NCBI GenBank assembly: GCA_964023275.1
Contig: OZ029917.1
Coordinates: 31,572,005 to 31,636,004 of the forward strand
DNA from: Norana najaformis
Lineage: Eukaryota; Annelida; Clitellata; Crassiclitellata; Hormogastridae
Direction: 5' to 3'
DNA: 64,000 nt
The notes under the pieces are model-generated. The model worked only from the letters and a program-made list of their open reading frames with translations, was not told the origin of the DNA and ran no database searches. Within the stretch, counting starts at the first letter, position 1. Each line of letters begins with the position of its first letter. A program made the position numbers and the translations under genes. This document shows, piece after piece, positions 44,490 to 55,479 of this stretch.

Positions 44490-45610
44490 TCAAATTGCGA
44501 TAGTGTATCACATCCTGTTCCCTTTTTGCTAGGTTCTGGACTAGTTCTGTGCATTCGGTGAACTTGCCGCGCAACTCTCTCACCAGGTTGCGTTGGCAGT
44601 CACTCATCCATACCTCCGGAACTCCCGGGGTCTCTGTGTGTAATCCCTGTGGCTCTCATGCACGTCGCTGGGGTAGTATTGGTCCACCTCTACGACTATC
44701 CACTATCGGAGTCATACGGCGTTGTTACTACTTGCTCGACACACATCTGTCCACTGAAAGCCGCCCATGGTCAACAGCCGTAGCATCTTCCAGCCGCATA
44801 GGTTGTTCGCATCGAAGTACATAATCCAGCTATTAAGCATCGATTCGTCATAGTCGGGGCACATAAGGTTGTTCGTCTTTGCGAAGCGCTTTGACAGCAG
44901 GCTTACGTCTCAGCGCAGACCACACTCTACGAAGAGGTGCTGGTCGATGTCGGTAAGAAGCTCCAGCCTGGCCTTCATGAGCTTCAGCAGGACATCCCAC
45001 GATATGCCTGGGGCACTAGAGTAGTGCGACGGTCAGGATCATAATGCGTCATAGATGTGTCTCGAAATGTTTCGACCATGTCTTCTTTCGGGAGCTGGAT
45101 ATCTGTGCGGAGGGGGTGCAAGTCGTGGTAATCACCTAGAGTTTGGCAACTGAATGTCTCCCAGAAATCACTGATCATGTTGGTAGTTTTGTCGCTGATG
45201 TTCTCCCTCGACAAATGGCTGTAGAATGCGTCCTTGAGTGGTGGCCGTGTTTCATCGAACCTGATGTGGCTGCCGATGTACTCGTATGGGTAGACACCCT
45301 ATCGCTGCAGAAGAGTCAGCTCGTCTTTGAAGGCCCCTCGACTGGTTATCTTGAGATTTTCAGACTGAAGGTTGGGTCTTTTCAGCGAGCTGTTCATAAA
45401 CTGCAGGTTGTCGATGGACTGCAGTTGCACGAGGCTGAAGGTCTTATACTTTCCCATGTTGTGTTGGATGCAACCGATTTCATCTCATGGCGCGGCCTCA
45501 GATGCGCCTAGTGCAGGTGCCCTTCAGAGCCGCGTATGTTATGGAAGACGACCGGAACGTTCGTTTTGTCTGGGTTAATGCATAGCGTGAGGTTGCAGTT
45601 CTTATAGGCT
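44490..45610 (-). pseudogene. Fragment of a protein-primed family B DNA polymerase (Polinton/Maverick-like)
   Basis: In alternating minus-strand frames the fragment resembles family B DNA polymerases of Polinton/Maverick elements. In order: the exonuclease part (a MGKYKTFSLVQLQSIDNLQF-like stretch near 45400, GAFKDELTLL), the DYHDLHPLRTDI segment at about 45110, an ELLTDIDQHLF stretch near 44950 and a MYFDANNLCGW stretch near 44810. The polymerase YGDTDS box is not reached. Multiple frameshifts and stops show that it is dead. It is absent from units 1 and 3, and no integrase or capsid genes are seen nearby. Confidence 0.75.
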
Positions 45611-45639
45611 TTTGAAATTTATGTTAGTATTACTTGGCA

Positions 45640-46110
45640 AAGATTAAATTTTAGCCGTTTTATTCTTACATATTAATATCATTCAGATCACTTCAGGGTG
45701 AGTAGTTAGGATCTATAGATGTTCTTAAAACGCACTTTGCAAATGACCCAAACATTAAAACGCAGCAGAATGACTTTGATGGTTCCGAGCGTCACTGAAA
45801 ACATTAGATATCATGCACTGTAAAGGACAGACACCACCAGAACACCTGATGCCCTTAAAAGGAGTAGAAGGTTAACGGCAAGATAAGATGAGCAGATAGC
45901 TCTCCACTGAGTTAGAAAGCGGCTTTCTATTATATGCCGTGCTTATTATTATTAATTGCCTTTAATGATTTTGTCTGGTGAATAATCTTAGGCTTATAGC
46001 AATACTTAAGGATCTCGACCAATCAATTTATTAAAAAATGAACAGTCGAGGCCATGCGGTCGATATAAAAACATATAGGCCGACATACATTTTTTTATTG
46101 AGGGTCCAAA
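45640..46110. repeat. Second unit block downstream of gene 2
   Basis: Matches 36060-36500 of unit 1, including the ancestral SINE tail (GTCGAGGCCATGCGGTCG at about 46043), and continues as GGGTCCAAACAGGATCAGCC. The latter equals the sequence right of the solo LTR in unit 1. Confidence 0.8.
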
Positions 46111-46419
46111 CAGGATCAGCCTGTCCCTATTACTCCCGTCAACACATTTCAAAAGTTTTTTTCTTTATAATTTTATATTTTCCCTGTCTTTTACAATGCT
46201 ATGATTACAAGAAATGACTTTAAAAAGTTAATTATCTCCAGTACTGAAAATACGGTCTTAAGAGTTTATTACATAAGTTATGCGAAGTTTATTAGGTAAA
46301 ACGAAATGTTAAAGCGTAGCAGCACTAGAAACTTTATTATAAATTAATTAATTTAAAAATACCACTTCGAAGTACTTGTATAATAGTTGTATAATAGTTT
46401 TAAGAAATGATAAATTACA

Positions 46420-46970
46420 TAATTATTTGGTTGAAAACTACACTCTGTTCATCACTAACTGCACCACAGTTATCAGGGAACAAGTCCAAAGAGAGTGTAG
46501 AAAGTAGATCTTCAACAACGTGTTGCAACCTAGTTTCTGGTAGGCTAAGAGAAGTTTACTCACAAGTTCTTTACAGTTATCCGCTCGTTTGTTTCCGAAA
46601 ACGTTCTCAGCTACAAGTATGAATGATTCCCAAGCTGTTTCTCATGACCACGAGGATCTGTTCAAGATGTTCATCAAAATTTGATGTACCCTGTTGCATT
46701 CCCAGCAAAAGAGCAATTACTTTCAGATCCCCACTGATACACCACTGGTGATCCTTGTAGTTAACAGAGTCTAGAAGAAGATCCATGTTGAAGAAAGACT
46801 CTTTCACATGAACAGCGTGTCCTACAGGAATTGATGGTAGATCATTCCCAGTAGTGCAGTAACACTGCTTTTAAACTTAGCTTCGAAGAGTCAATGAAGT
46901 CTCCACTCTTCAGGTCTGTGTTCAATATTGAATGATTTCATTAAACCATTGATCTTATGACAGAAGGCAA
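46420..46970 (-). pseudogene. Fragment of a transposon-associated protein
   Basis: The minus strand encodes in two frames KESFFNMDLLLDSVNYKDHQ, CISGDLKVIALLLGMQQG, and then AENVFGNKRADNCKELVSKL and YQKLGCNTLLKI. This order (GDLK..ALLLG, then FLGN..NY.ELV and K.GC..SLK) is typical of a multicopy protein found in mobile elements of many invertebrates. I cannot name the superfamily. Frameshifts make it a relic, absent from unit 1. Confidence 0.5.
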
Positions 46971-46974
46971 GGTA

Positions 46975-47660
46975 TGCCAGAGATAGGTAATTAGGTTTTG
47001 TTACTAATTAATTAGTATTAGTTCAAGTATTAGTATTAGTTAGCATTAGTTCAAATTTAGTAATTATAATTATAATTAGAATTTTTAGAGGAATTAATTA
47101 ATTAGGATTAGGATTAGAATTAGCCCTAATACGTGTGGCACCATACAAATCATGTCATATGATTAGTTGGTGCCCTCCATCTCATGGGCACAGCAAAGGC
47201 ACAAAACTACGTTTTCAGTGTAACCAGTTCCGAAGGTTAGAAGCGCAAGTATTGCAACAAATATGTGGAGCCTAGCTTTTATCTTGGTCTCCAATCTTGC
47301 ACTCAAAATAACAGTGATAAACTTTCCCAAAAACCGAAGTAATGAACGTTTCTGTGAGGAAATGTCACTTCACCACAAACATACCAAAAGTTATTGGCTC
47401 CAATGACACATTTTCGAAGCATTTTGAAATAACAAACTATTACTGACACAAAAACTCACATATAACCCTGAAAATCTTGGCTCTGACTGATTCATAACAC
47501 AAGATGAGGTTTAGACAGTGAAAATAATAACTCAGCTCTAAATTCTTGCACGTGTGGCACACTTACTATATCTCATACGAAAATATACCCAATATTTAGA
47601 AAATTCCCTTTCTTAAGTGAAGCTTACTGTTTCATAAAAACAAGAGCTAAAAATCATTTT
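46975..47660. other. Unassigned DNA with TTAGTATTAG repeats
   Basis: 47005-47130 consists of short AT-rich direct repeats (TTAGTATTAGT, TTAGGATTAGGATTAGA). The rest shows nothing. Confidence 0.5.
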
Positions 47661-48195
47661 TCATTGTCCTGTACAGTGAAGTTCCGATGCGCTATCTAGC
47701 GAGTGAATTAAAATGACTCACGCTATTCTGTTGCTTTCTATAGTTAGGCATGCAATTTCTTAAATTAAGAGTTAATTTACTTTTTCAGTAAATACCAGTA
47801 AATGATGAAATCATATGGACAAATAATCTTTCTTACGTAGCTCACTGTGTTGGTGAAATCTTCGATGCAAAATAACACAACTGGTCTAACTTATAAAGCC
47901 AGGGAAAATACCCTTTTCCCGCAACTAAACTCTGGTTGGATTTATAAGAGACGAGATTGGACTTCAGCAACGGAGGTCTGCCTCGATGAGTCGAATTGAG
48001 TGTTCTGGCTTTATCAATTCCTCGACAAGAGATTGGTGAAACAAGAGTGGCCGACCATTGGGAATTCCCGACCTCCGTTTTTCATCTGCGCACACTTACG
48101 ATTGCAACATTGGCCAACACAACTAATGTAAGAATTGTATGTTTTTTTACCCAGTGAGTTTTCTGCCTGAAGCAGACCTTTCACAATGACGGCTG
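47661..48195. repeat. Third unit block downstream of gene 2
   Basis: Matches 37320-37870 at roughly 95% (GATGCGCTATCTAGCGAGTG, TGATGAAATCATATGGACAA, AACAAGAGTGGCCGACCATT). Confidence 0.85.
47971..48082 (+). ncRNA. Candidate structured RNA, copy in unit 2
   Basis: Same 112-bp length, closing 8-bp stem and TTTTT end as the 37635-37746 copy, differing at one position. TTTATAAG again lies 25-30 bp upstream. No copy is found in unit 3, where the block ends near 58740. The family is unknown. Confidence 0.35.
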
Positions 48196-49319
48196 ATGAC
48201 ATTCGGTGACTTATAATTTAAAAGAGATCACATCAGAAAAGCAGCCATCGGTAATAGGACTGAACAACTAACCTAACTTTGCAGTTTTCTTACTTATTGT
48301 GGATGACCCTCTTAAGATAGAATGTAGGCCTAGAATAGGGATAATCATGCTTAACTACACGGCTTTTAGATAATATTCTGCGATTACAGTTGAAGTTATA
48401 TGTGTTTTAGCCTATGTATCTCACATCAGGTGACGTAGCCTTCTATCCACATTGCTGTTAGTAATGCTGCACTTAGTAATCTCAATCTCAAAAGCAGTAA
48501 TCAAGTGAAGGCAGGAAGGCAGAGTTACAGTATTGTTATTAGAATTCGTATTTCACAAGGAATGGCAATCGCATGCTTCGGCTTACAATCTCTGTCAAAA
48601 AAATCTCAGAGACGAAATCTCAGAGACGCGGTTCGTTGGCTGAGTTTTGGCTGAAGGAATACAAGAAACCAAATAATGTTTGTTTCATGTGGTGCATGAA
48701 AATCAAACTCTAAGCACTTAGCCTTGGTTTTTCTCTAATTTCTTAGCATGCACACATGTATGTATTTGTATCTGACAACTGCAATCGAAAATATGTTGAG
48801 ATCGTCAGCGTGTTGCTTAATTGTCGTTGGCCAAATGTCTGATGAAATGTGAACAAAAGCGATTTGACCTTTAGGAGTGAAACACGACCAGACCAAATAA
48901 TACTTCACCAGTAAATATTCAGTCAATTTCTTTTCATGATATACTGATCGATTTTTCACTAGAGCCTCGTTTGTGCACTCTTGTGGAACATTAAAACTGT
49001 TGTAAATCGTGATTATTGCGATCAACACTGGGCAGATGGACTGAGCAAGAAATTGATTTTAGTTGGAAAATAGGAATAGTAGTATTTAGTTACTACCTTC
49101 TCTACAGCTTGATTTTACATAGGCCTACCCCTCGGGCACAAAACACCTTAGGTATCAAAATCAAAAAAGAGTTAATTAATTGTCGCTTTCAGAACGAACT
49201 AGAATGCCAGTTTCATATGATATGGCATGAATCGAATCCCAGCTGTCATAACAGAATAATACTACATTTAACTACCGGCCACTCTGCAATTATTCGACGA
49301 CCGAATTCTGCATATCCCT
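48196..49319. other. Unassigned DNA, no gene seen
   Basis: Short frames on both strands only, including a 133-codon one at 49016-49417 that runs into the duplicated segment. None shows a motif. Confidence 0.45.
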
Positions 49320-49440
49320 CTATCGATTATCGAGTGAGCAGTCTGTCAAGAAATTTCGCCTCAAGGTCGATAGCTCGCCTTAAGCTTTTGCTACGTCTTT
49401 GCACCGTTGAAGGCTAAGAGGCGCAAGGCTGTATGGTAAG
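49320..49440. repeat. Duplicated segment, second copy
   Basis: Matches 30825-30960, the left part of unit 1. Its position indicates where the unit leading to gene 3 begins. Confidence 0.68.
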
Positions 49441-49524
49441 GAAGGCTGAAATGCATGCCTGCTCCTCTCTTATCACTGCAATATATCATGATTATATCCT
49501 TTTTTATGTGAAACATAATGTGTA

Positions 49525-49645
49525 TATCTATATGTATATACGCATGTATGTGTGCATGCTTATATGCATTTATGTATGCATTCATACATACGCATGCGAG
49601 CATATGCATGTGTGTATGCATAAGTAAGCACATACATGCATAACT
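49525..49645. repeat. Alternating TGTATGCA-rich tract
   Basis: About 120 bp of nearly perfect purine-pyrimidine alternation (GCATGTATGTGTGCATGC and similar), prone to left-handed or cruciform DNA. Frames through it are Met/His/Tyr-rich artefacts. Confidence 0.8.
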
Positions 49646-49911
49646 TTTCTGCGCATAGATCTTCAACCTGTATGAATCTACCCTGAATCCAGCATCAATC
49701 GCCTTTTCCCATCAAGGTCTCTTGGCATCAATGCAGATGCAGCCAATTTAATTCATGGTGTTAGTTATAGATTGCTGAGTGATGTATGGGACAGTCAGAC
49801 GAGTCGAGAGCATTTCAAGAGAACAGGGCTGAACATGGACCGCAGTTATTGGATTCGACTTCTGAGGTAAAAGTACTTCTTTCTGAACAAGGATCGCTGC
49901 CGATTGGGTGA

Positions 49912-50635
49912 CGGGCGATTAGCAGCGATCCTTGTTCAGATCAACAGCGATCCTTGTTCAGATCAGCAGCGCTTGTTGTTCAGATCAACAGCGATCCTTT
50001 TTCAGATGAGCAGCGATCCTTGTTCAGATCAACAGCGATCCTTTTTCAGATCAACAGCGCTCCTTGTTCAGATTAACAGCGATCCTTTTTTCAGATGAGC
50101 AGCGATCCTTGTTCAGATTAACAGCGATCCTTTTTTCAGATGAGCAGCGATCCTTGTTCAGATCAACAGCGATCCTTTTTCAGATCAACAGCGCTCCTTG
50201 TTCAGATTAACAGCGATCCTTTTTTCAGATTAACAGCGATCCTTTTTTCAGATCAACAGCGATCCTTTTTTCAGATGAGCAGCGATCCTTGTTCAGATCA
50301 ACAGCGATCCTTTTTCAGATCAACAGCGCTCCTTGTTCAGATTAACAGCGATCCTTTTTTCAGATCAACAGCGATCCTTTTTTCAGATGAGCAGCGATCC
50401 TTGTTCAGATCAACAGCGATCCTTTTTCAGATCAACAGCGCTCCTTGTTCAGATTAACAGCGATCCTTTTTTCAGATGAGCAGCGATCCTTGTTCAGATT
50501 AACAGCGATCCTTTTTTCAGATGAGCAGCGATCCTTGTTCAGATCAACAGCGATCCTTGTTCAGATCAACAGCGATCCTTGTTCAGATTAACAGCGCTTC
50601 TTGTTCAGATCAACAGCGATCCTTGTTCAGATAAG
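49912..50635. repeat. 22-bp minisatellite with higher-order structure
   Basis: About 32 copies of CAGCGATCCTTGTTCAGATCAA-type units (22-23 bp), with variants in GATC/GATGAG/GATTAA and CCTTG/CCTTTTT. Starts of the four-unit block CAGATGAG...CAGCGCTCC... recur at 50003, 50137, 50272 and 50384. The long open frame rich in Asp-Gln-Arg-Ser is a repeat artefact. Confidence 0.92.
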
Positions 50636-51117
50636 TCAACGCTTCTGGGCCGTTTGCGCACATCGCAGAATCCATCGTTGCCAGCAGCGGATAACCTGCG
50701 CTGTGTGATTAAGAAAGTATTTGAAGTCCATATGGAGACTTAATAGGAGACGCTGAAAAATCTGTGTAACCAACACGTTCCAGCTGATATGGAATATTGG
50801 CTTGTGGAATTTTATTGGAACCTCTTTACAGCTGATCGGACTAAGAGCAAGATGGAGGAAAAAATTCTGGCATTTTAAGGAACATCCTACTTTAGGTTAT
50901 TATTAATTAGTAGCTTCTATCGCACTGGTATCTAATGCACAAGGTGTAAGAAGGCACCAAAGCCAAGCGGTAATCAGGTCAAAATGTCAAAATCCAGAAG
51001 GTCAGTTCAATAAGGCAGAGAGGCAGCCTATGGTGGATAAGCAATTTGAAAAAAGTGAATCTCATGTTAAAAACGGAATGACACAAGCGACTGAGCACAA
51101 CTAACAGATACAGGAAG
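50636..51117. other. Unassigned DNA
   Basis: No gene is recognised between the 22-bp array and the GA tract. Confidence 0.45.
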
Positions 51118-51208
51118 AGAGTAGAACGAAGGGGGAGAGAGACAGAGAGACAGAGAGAGAGACAGAGAGACAGAGAGAGATACAGAGAGAGAGAGAGAGA
51201 GAGAGAGT
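51118..51208. repeat. (GA)n-rich microsatellite
   Basis: GAGAGACAGA units passing into pure GA. Confidence 0.92.
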
Positions 51209-51955
51209 AAATACAGGGATAGTAATACTATTTAAGCGACATTGTTGTTTAAAATTTCTTAGTAGCTCGGTTGCAGCATCGTTGTAATGTAACAAAACCC
51301 CACATATGGCGGACAGGTTTTTGAGTTCAAGATTTTACCAGTATAAACACACTTTTATTATTTTACCACAAAAATAGCTTAGCATGCGTTCCTTGGTTTG
51401 AACGGGACACATCAAGAAACGGGAAATGTTAGAAAGGAGTTAGAGAATTGATATTTATTTACTCTGCACCAGATGAACTGCGTAGTTTGAGTTTATTTTG
51501 GAATCGGTCTGGGAAGCACTTAGTTGTAAAATTCTCAGGTGTAGTATAAGAGCGGTGTACATTGTATATAGGCATCCAGATGAACGTAAGTAAAATTGTG
51601 TCCAGATTCCTTCAGCTTGCTAATTAGTTTTAAGTGTTTTTAAAATAAATATTTGAAAAAATCCGCTAAGAATTTATTCACTGAATAGTTTCCAGAACAT
51701 ATGCAATACACCAGAATTTAGTGGTCATTGAGAACCATGATTCTTATTTCACCAGAACAAATACATTCTGATAGTAACCGTTAGCGAATTCGAAGCGTAT
51801 CAGAATATTTTTAACAAAGGGAATCCACAACATTGGCTAACAAAAATGCTTCACAGTTGTTTATTGATCAGTAAATTACTAACTGTCACTGTAGCTACAA
51901 CTGTATTTATTCTCTTTGTTTTACTCTTGACCTTAATTCTATTCTATTGAATTTA
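51209..51955. other. Unassigned AT-rich DNA
   Basis: No gene or repeat recognised. Confidence 0.45.
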
Positions 51956-51959
51956 TCCG

Positions 51960-52808
51960 GCTTAATCACTGTAGGCCTAAAATTCAACTGATCTGGCTTG
52001 GTAACCGTCGGCAGCTCCAAAAGATAGACTATGTTACTTGCAGCTTCACTTTCCAAATGCCTCCTTTTCTACTTCTGTGCGTGACCTGGGTGTAGCTCTG
52101 AGCTAGGAATTGACCTTTTCTGAGCATAAGTCAGTATGTGGTCGAATATGGTTTAATCACCTGGCCCAGATTCGCGATATACGTCACTCGGTCTCTCCTA
52201 AGGTTACACGCATTCATATGCACTATGGTCGAATATGGTATTGCCATCTTTTCGGGCCTCTCTCTTTGTCGCATTGGTCAACTTCAATCTGTTACAAAAG
52301 CTGTGGTTCGATTAATCGGTGGGATTCAAAAATTTGATCATATTTCTAGTTGCAGACCGGATGTCCTGTACTGATCACCCATGCGAAGACGCACTGAGCT
52401 CAAGACCCTCTTGCTGATGCGTAACTGCCTGACCTACTGTGCTGCATCCAATGGTACGGAGCTATGTATTTCAGTGTCGTAAATCCACTTAATTCTACTT
52501 GACCAACTTGTCGTCCCTGGCCGCAGATCTCTTCGCTCTGCAACACAAGGTGTTCGGGTTGTCCCTCCGTCCTGCACTTCCACAGTGTAACATGGTAGCT
52601 TCGCCGTAGTTGACTTTCACTCTGTAACAGACTGCCATGCAACCTGCAATGTGAGGTTCTTACCATTTCTCTGCCTCTATTTCGCTACCGATTTAAGACA
52701 ATTCTATTTGATCGTGGCCTTGTGCCGTCAGGTCGAGTAAATCTCTATGATTCCTCACTCACCAGATGGACACATGGCGTGTTAACAAATGTCTTACTTA
52801 CTTACTAT
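51960..52808 (+). mobile_element. CR1-like LINE 3' end with (CTTA)n tail
   Basis: The coding end is decayed: a LTFSEHKSVCG-like peptide, SLCRIGQLQSVTKAVVRLIG and IQKFDHISS, followed by further broken C-terminal frames. The 3' end is GGACACATGGCGTGTTAACA then CTTACTTACTTAC, as at 26.3 and 38.7 kb. It abuts the 52965-53110 unit block. Confidence 0.8.
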
Positions 52809-52959
52809 ATTATAGTGCAACAACGATTACGATATGTGATGCTCCAAATAAACTTCAAGAGGCAATTTATCTTATCTCTGGTGTCATCCCGCGACTTGCG
52901 TGGTAGAAATGGACCTAGGATGTTTGCTTGAGAATAAGTGGGCGACATCGGCAAATGTC

Positions 52960-53115
52960 TTCTACACTTCGAATAGGTGACGATGACAAAGAAAATGGCC
53001 GCATACATTAACGACATAATTTTATACAGGTTCTACAGATGGTGCATTCCTTTTATAGTCCTTAGTTCTGCTGGGCGTCTTGTGTCTGTACTAATCCCAC
53101 TTTATTCTACTTGGT
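52960..53115. repeat. Unit block upstream of gene 3
   Basis: Matches 37845-37990 (GTTAACGACATAATTTTATA-like, TATACAGGTTCTACAG, AGTCCTTAGTTCT). Confidence 0.78.
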
Positions 53116-53582
53116 TTACTTGTCGTACTTGACCTACTTGACATTTTATCTACAAATCAAAATAAAAATCTATTAATGTTCTGTCTTGTCCAAACAGAAA
53201 ATAATAAAATGATAATTAAATTTCAGCTGACGACTGTATTCAATCGATATTGATTAATGTCTTTTCTTACACTCTGACGATGCTGCCCTGTAGTCATTAT
53301 TGAGCTCACTCGTTCCTTTGGACTGGTTTCCTAACGTCTAACCGCCTTACATGGTGCTAAAATGGCCTAACGCTTATCCAGCCATCACCTTACATTAGTT
53401 CTATTGAAATCTATTCCTAATAATTCGTGTTAATAATCAGAGCCTACACATCACAGAAGCACAGCTCAAAACTCCTAGGCTGTCCTTAAAATTATCTACA
53501 AATTTACTTCTAACACAAACCAGATCCGTTGCGGTATTAATATCTCAGATTTGTTCATGAATGCATCAAAACTTTATTTGAA
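53116..53582. other. Unassigned DNA
   Basis: Nothing recognised; it probably belongs to the diverged upstream block. Confidence 0.4.
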
Positions 53583-53745
53583 ATGTAATTGTAATTTAAA
53601 TTGTAATTTGAAATTTATAAAGCGCTTCTTAGAGGATAAACTCAACAGGTGCGGTTCCGACCCGAACAATAGAATCACTAGTAAACAGTACAGTCTTCAG
53701 GCGCTTGCGGAACCCTGAGAGGGGAGGGAGAGGAGCTCAAGTCGC
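53583..53745 (-). mobile_element. CR1-like LINE 3' tail
   Basis: On the minus strand GCGCTTTATAAATTTC is followed by AAATTACAATTTAAATTACA. The upstream part resembles the end of the nested LINE at 9.1 kb (CTTCAGGCGCTTGCGGAA on the + strand). Absent from the collinear region before gene 2. Confidence 0.68.
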
Positions 53746-53814
53746 AAAACAAATCTAGCTCCCCAAGTAATCAGTTGATCAGTTTGCCGCTACATTGTAT
53801 AATAATAATTATTA

Positions 53815-54600
53815 CTGTCGGCTAACATTCCCCTGAGACTTAGCCGAGGGCATGAGGGAGCTTAAGAAGCTATTGATCCCTTATCGAGATCTAAACTTAA
53901 ACCTTTCTCACTGGCGTGCATTTCGAGCTAGTGACTACCGGCCACAATAGAACGCTCTTGGAAAGTCCTGACTAATTACAGATAATGATTTGCATTATAA
54001 TTTCCGAAAAGGGTTTGCAGCATTGGATGTTCCTGGCGCATCTTGGTCTTATTAGCGCCCTTGACCGTCAGCGGCATTGGTTTTATATTCCCCAACTTCA
54101 GATCCTGAAGCCTTCACTGCCTGACTTTGGTCTTCCTGAATGTGCTGGTAGCCTTCGGCTATTTCATCCTAGCTGAAGGTCAGCACATCTGAGACGTGAA
54201 ATTATTATTTTCTGATACGAGAATGTCGTCAGTTGATGTCGAGATGCAGAAGTCGATGACTAACGAAGTGTTGCTATTGATCTTTAGAAACGCGTAAACT
54301 GTTGCGCCGCAGCGAATCCTCGACCAAACAGATCAGAGTATAGAACAATTTTATTGCGTATGCCGAAGAATCCTATGCTCAACACCCACGTTGTTCAGAG
54401 TTCTGATCAAAGGCCTGATTGTGGATTGACCTGTATAAATAAGCACACACCAACGATAGGATTTGAGTAACTTAGCCGATCACTGAATTAGTTGAATTTA
54501 TCAGATGCTGTGAAGTTCCAGGCAAACTCTACGACTGCCTGTCATTGACACGAGTTCAAGAGAACGACGGTCACTATTTGTAAAGGTTAATATACATACA
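53815..54600. repeat. Distal upstream block of gene 3
   Basis: Collinear with 39120-39655. It contains GAGTAACTTAGCCGATCACT and CAGATGCTGTGAAGTTCCAG (54503), the counterpart of the conserved element at 31218. Confidence 0.75.
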
Positions 54601-55223
54601 TGTATATTTATATTAGTAACGCCTATCATACTTGTTAATATTATTAAGGAGGATAAAAACTTAATTTAAAATTAAAGTTTTAGTCTGCGCTGTTTTCACA
54701 CATGATTGTGCCTAACTAAACTTTGCACCTATACACGATCTTTGGATACAAATTTAATGACTGGAAACCGATTCCAAAATGCATATCGTCATGGGCGCAT
54801 TCATGAGAAGTTTAAATTCTTATACAGCAGATACATGTACTACTGCATGTAGACAAATTGGTGTCAATGCGCGTTCAATGTTGCTTTATAAGGCGAAAAT
54901 AAGGTCTGGTTATTGATAACAGCTAAAGTCCTTTATTAAAAGTCAATTTTTTGTTTGAACGCTACTCTAAATTATATTAGAAATAATCCTGAAAATAGTA
55001 AATTCTAGGAAGAACAGTACACGTATTCTTTTATGCTGCATAATCTTTTAACACGTGCGACTCAGTTATTATATTGTTCGCCTCTCTCGCACAAAGCGTA
55101 ATAAATTCTTGTTACCAATCATTTACATAGCGCGTCATTGAAGCAATTCAAATACGTTTTCTAAGTGGGTGCTTGCACTGATTGAGGAATGAACATTTGA
55201 AAATGCACCTTATGTTGCTCCAG
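54601..55223 (+). promoter_or_regulatory. Proximal upstream region and candidate first exon of gene 3
   Basis: Mostly AT-rich. The last part, TTGAAAATGCACCTTATGTT then GCTCCAG/GTAAAC, is homologous to the candidate non-coding exon of gene 1 and keeps the splice donor and two in-frame upstream ATGs (55203, 55212). Gene 2 has lost this region. Confidence 0.45.
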
Positions 55224-55477
55224 GTAAACATTGCACGTCTTCATTTGGAGACTATACGCGCAGAAGGTCCCTCCACTGTATGAAAAGACAAGAAGCTAAA
55301 GCACGACCAGCAGCATAAATCCTCATATGCCAACTCTATTCTGTCTGTTCTGTGGCACATCCTTTATCCGAATTCTACAATGTCCTATGGAATTAGGGCC
55401 TATTTTAAGCTTAATTTTCGATTAAGGTTGATGATTTATATGCATGGCATATGCATGGCATGGTTGTATCATTCTAG
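55224..55477 (+). other. Candidate 5'UTR intron of gene 3
   Basis: Donor CAG/GTAAAC at 55223/55224 and acceptor GTATCATTCTAG ending at 55477. Splicing would place TGA (55478-55480) directly after the seven upstream codons, overlapping the main ATG at 55480. The predicted acceptor differs in position from that of gene 1. Confidence 0.4.
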
Positions 55478-55479
55478 TG

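Noticed and set aside
44549-44824. Plus-strand 91-codon frame
   Set aside because: Antisense shadow of the Polinton-like polymerase fragment.
47070-47130. Telomere-like repeats (TTAGGATTAGGATTAGA)
   Set aside because: Only two or three imperfect units within a longer AT-rich TTAGTATTAG series; period and sequence do not match TTAGGG.
49904-50457. Asp-Gln-Arg-Ser-rich repetitive protein
   Set aside because: Produced by the 22-bp minisatellite, with no start context or flanking coding sequence.
55444-55479. Upstream in-frame ATG as start of glycosyltransferase gene 3
   Set aside because: The added residues are not conserved in genes 1 and 2, and the 55480 ATG matches the paralogues' start. 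It would also lie in the predicted intron.
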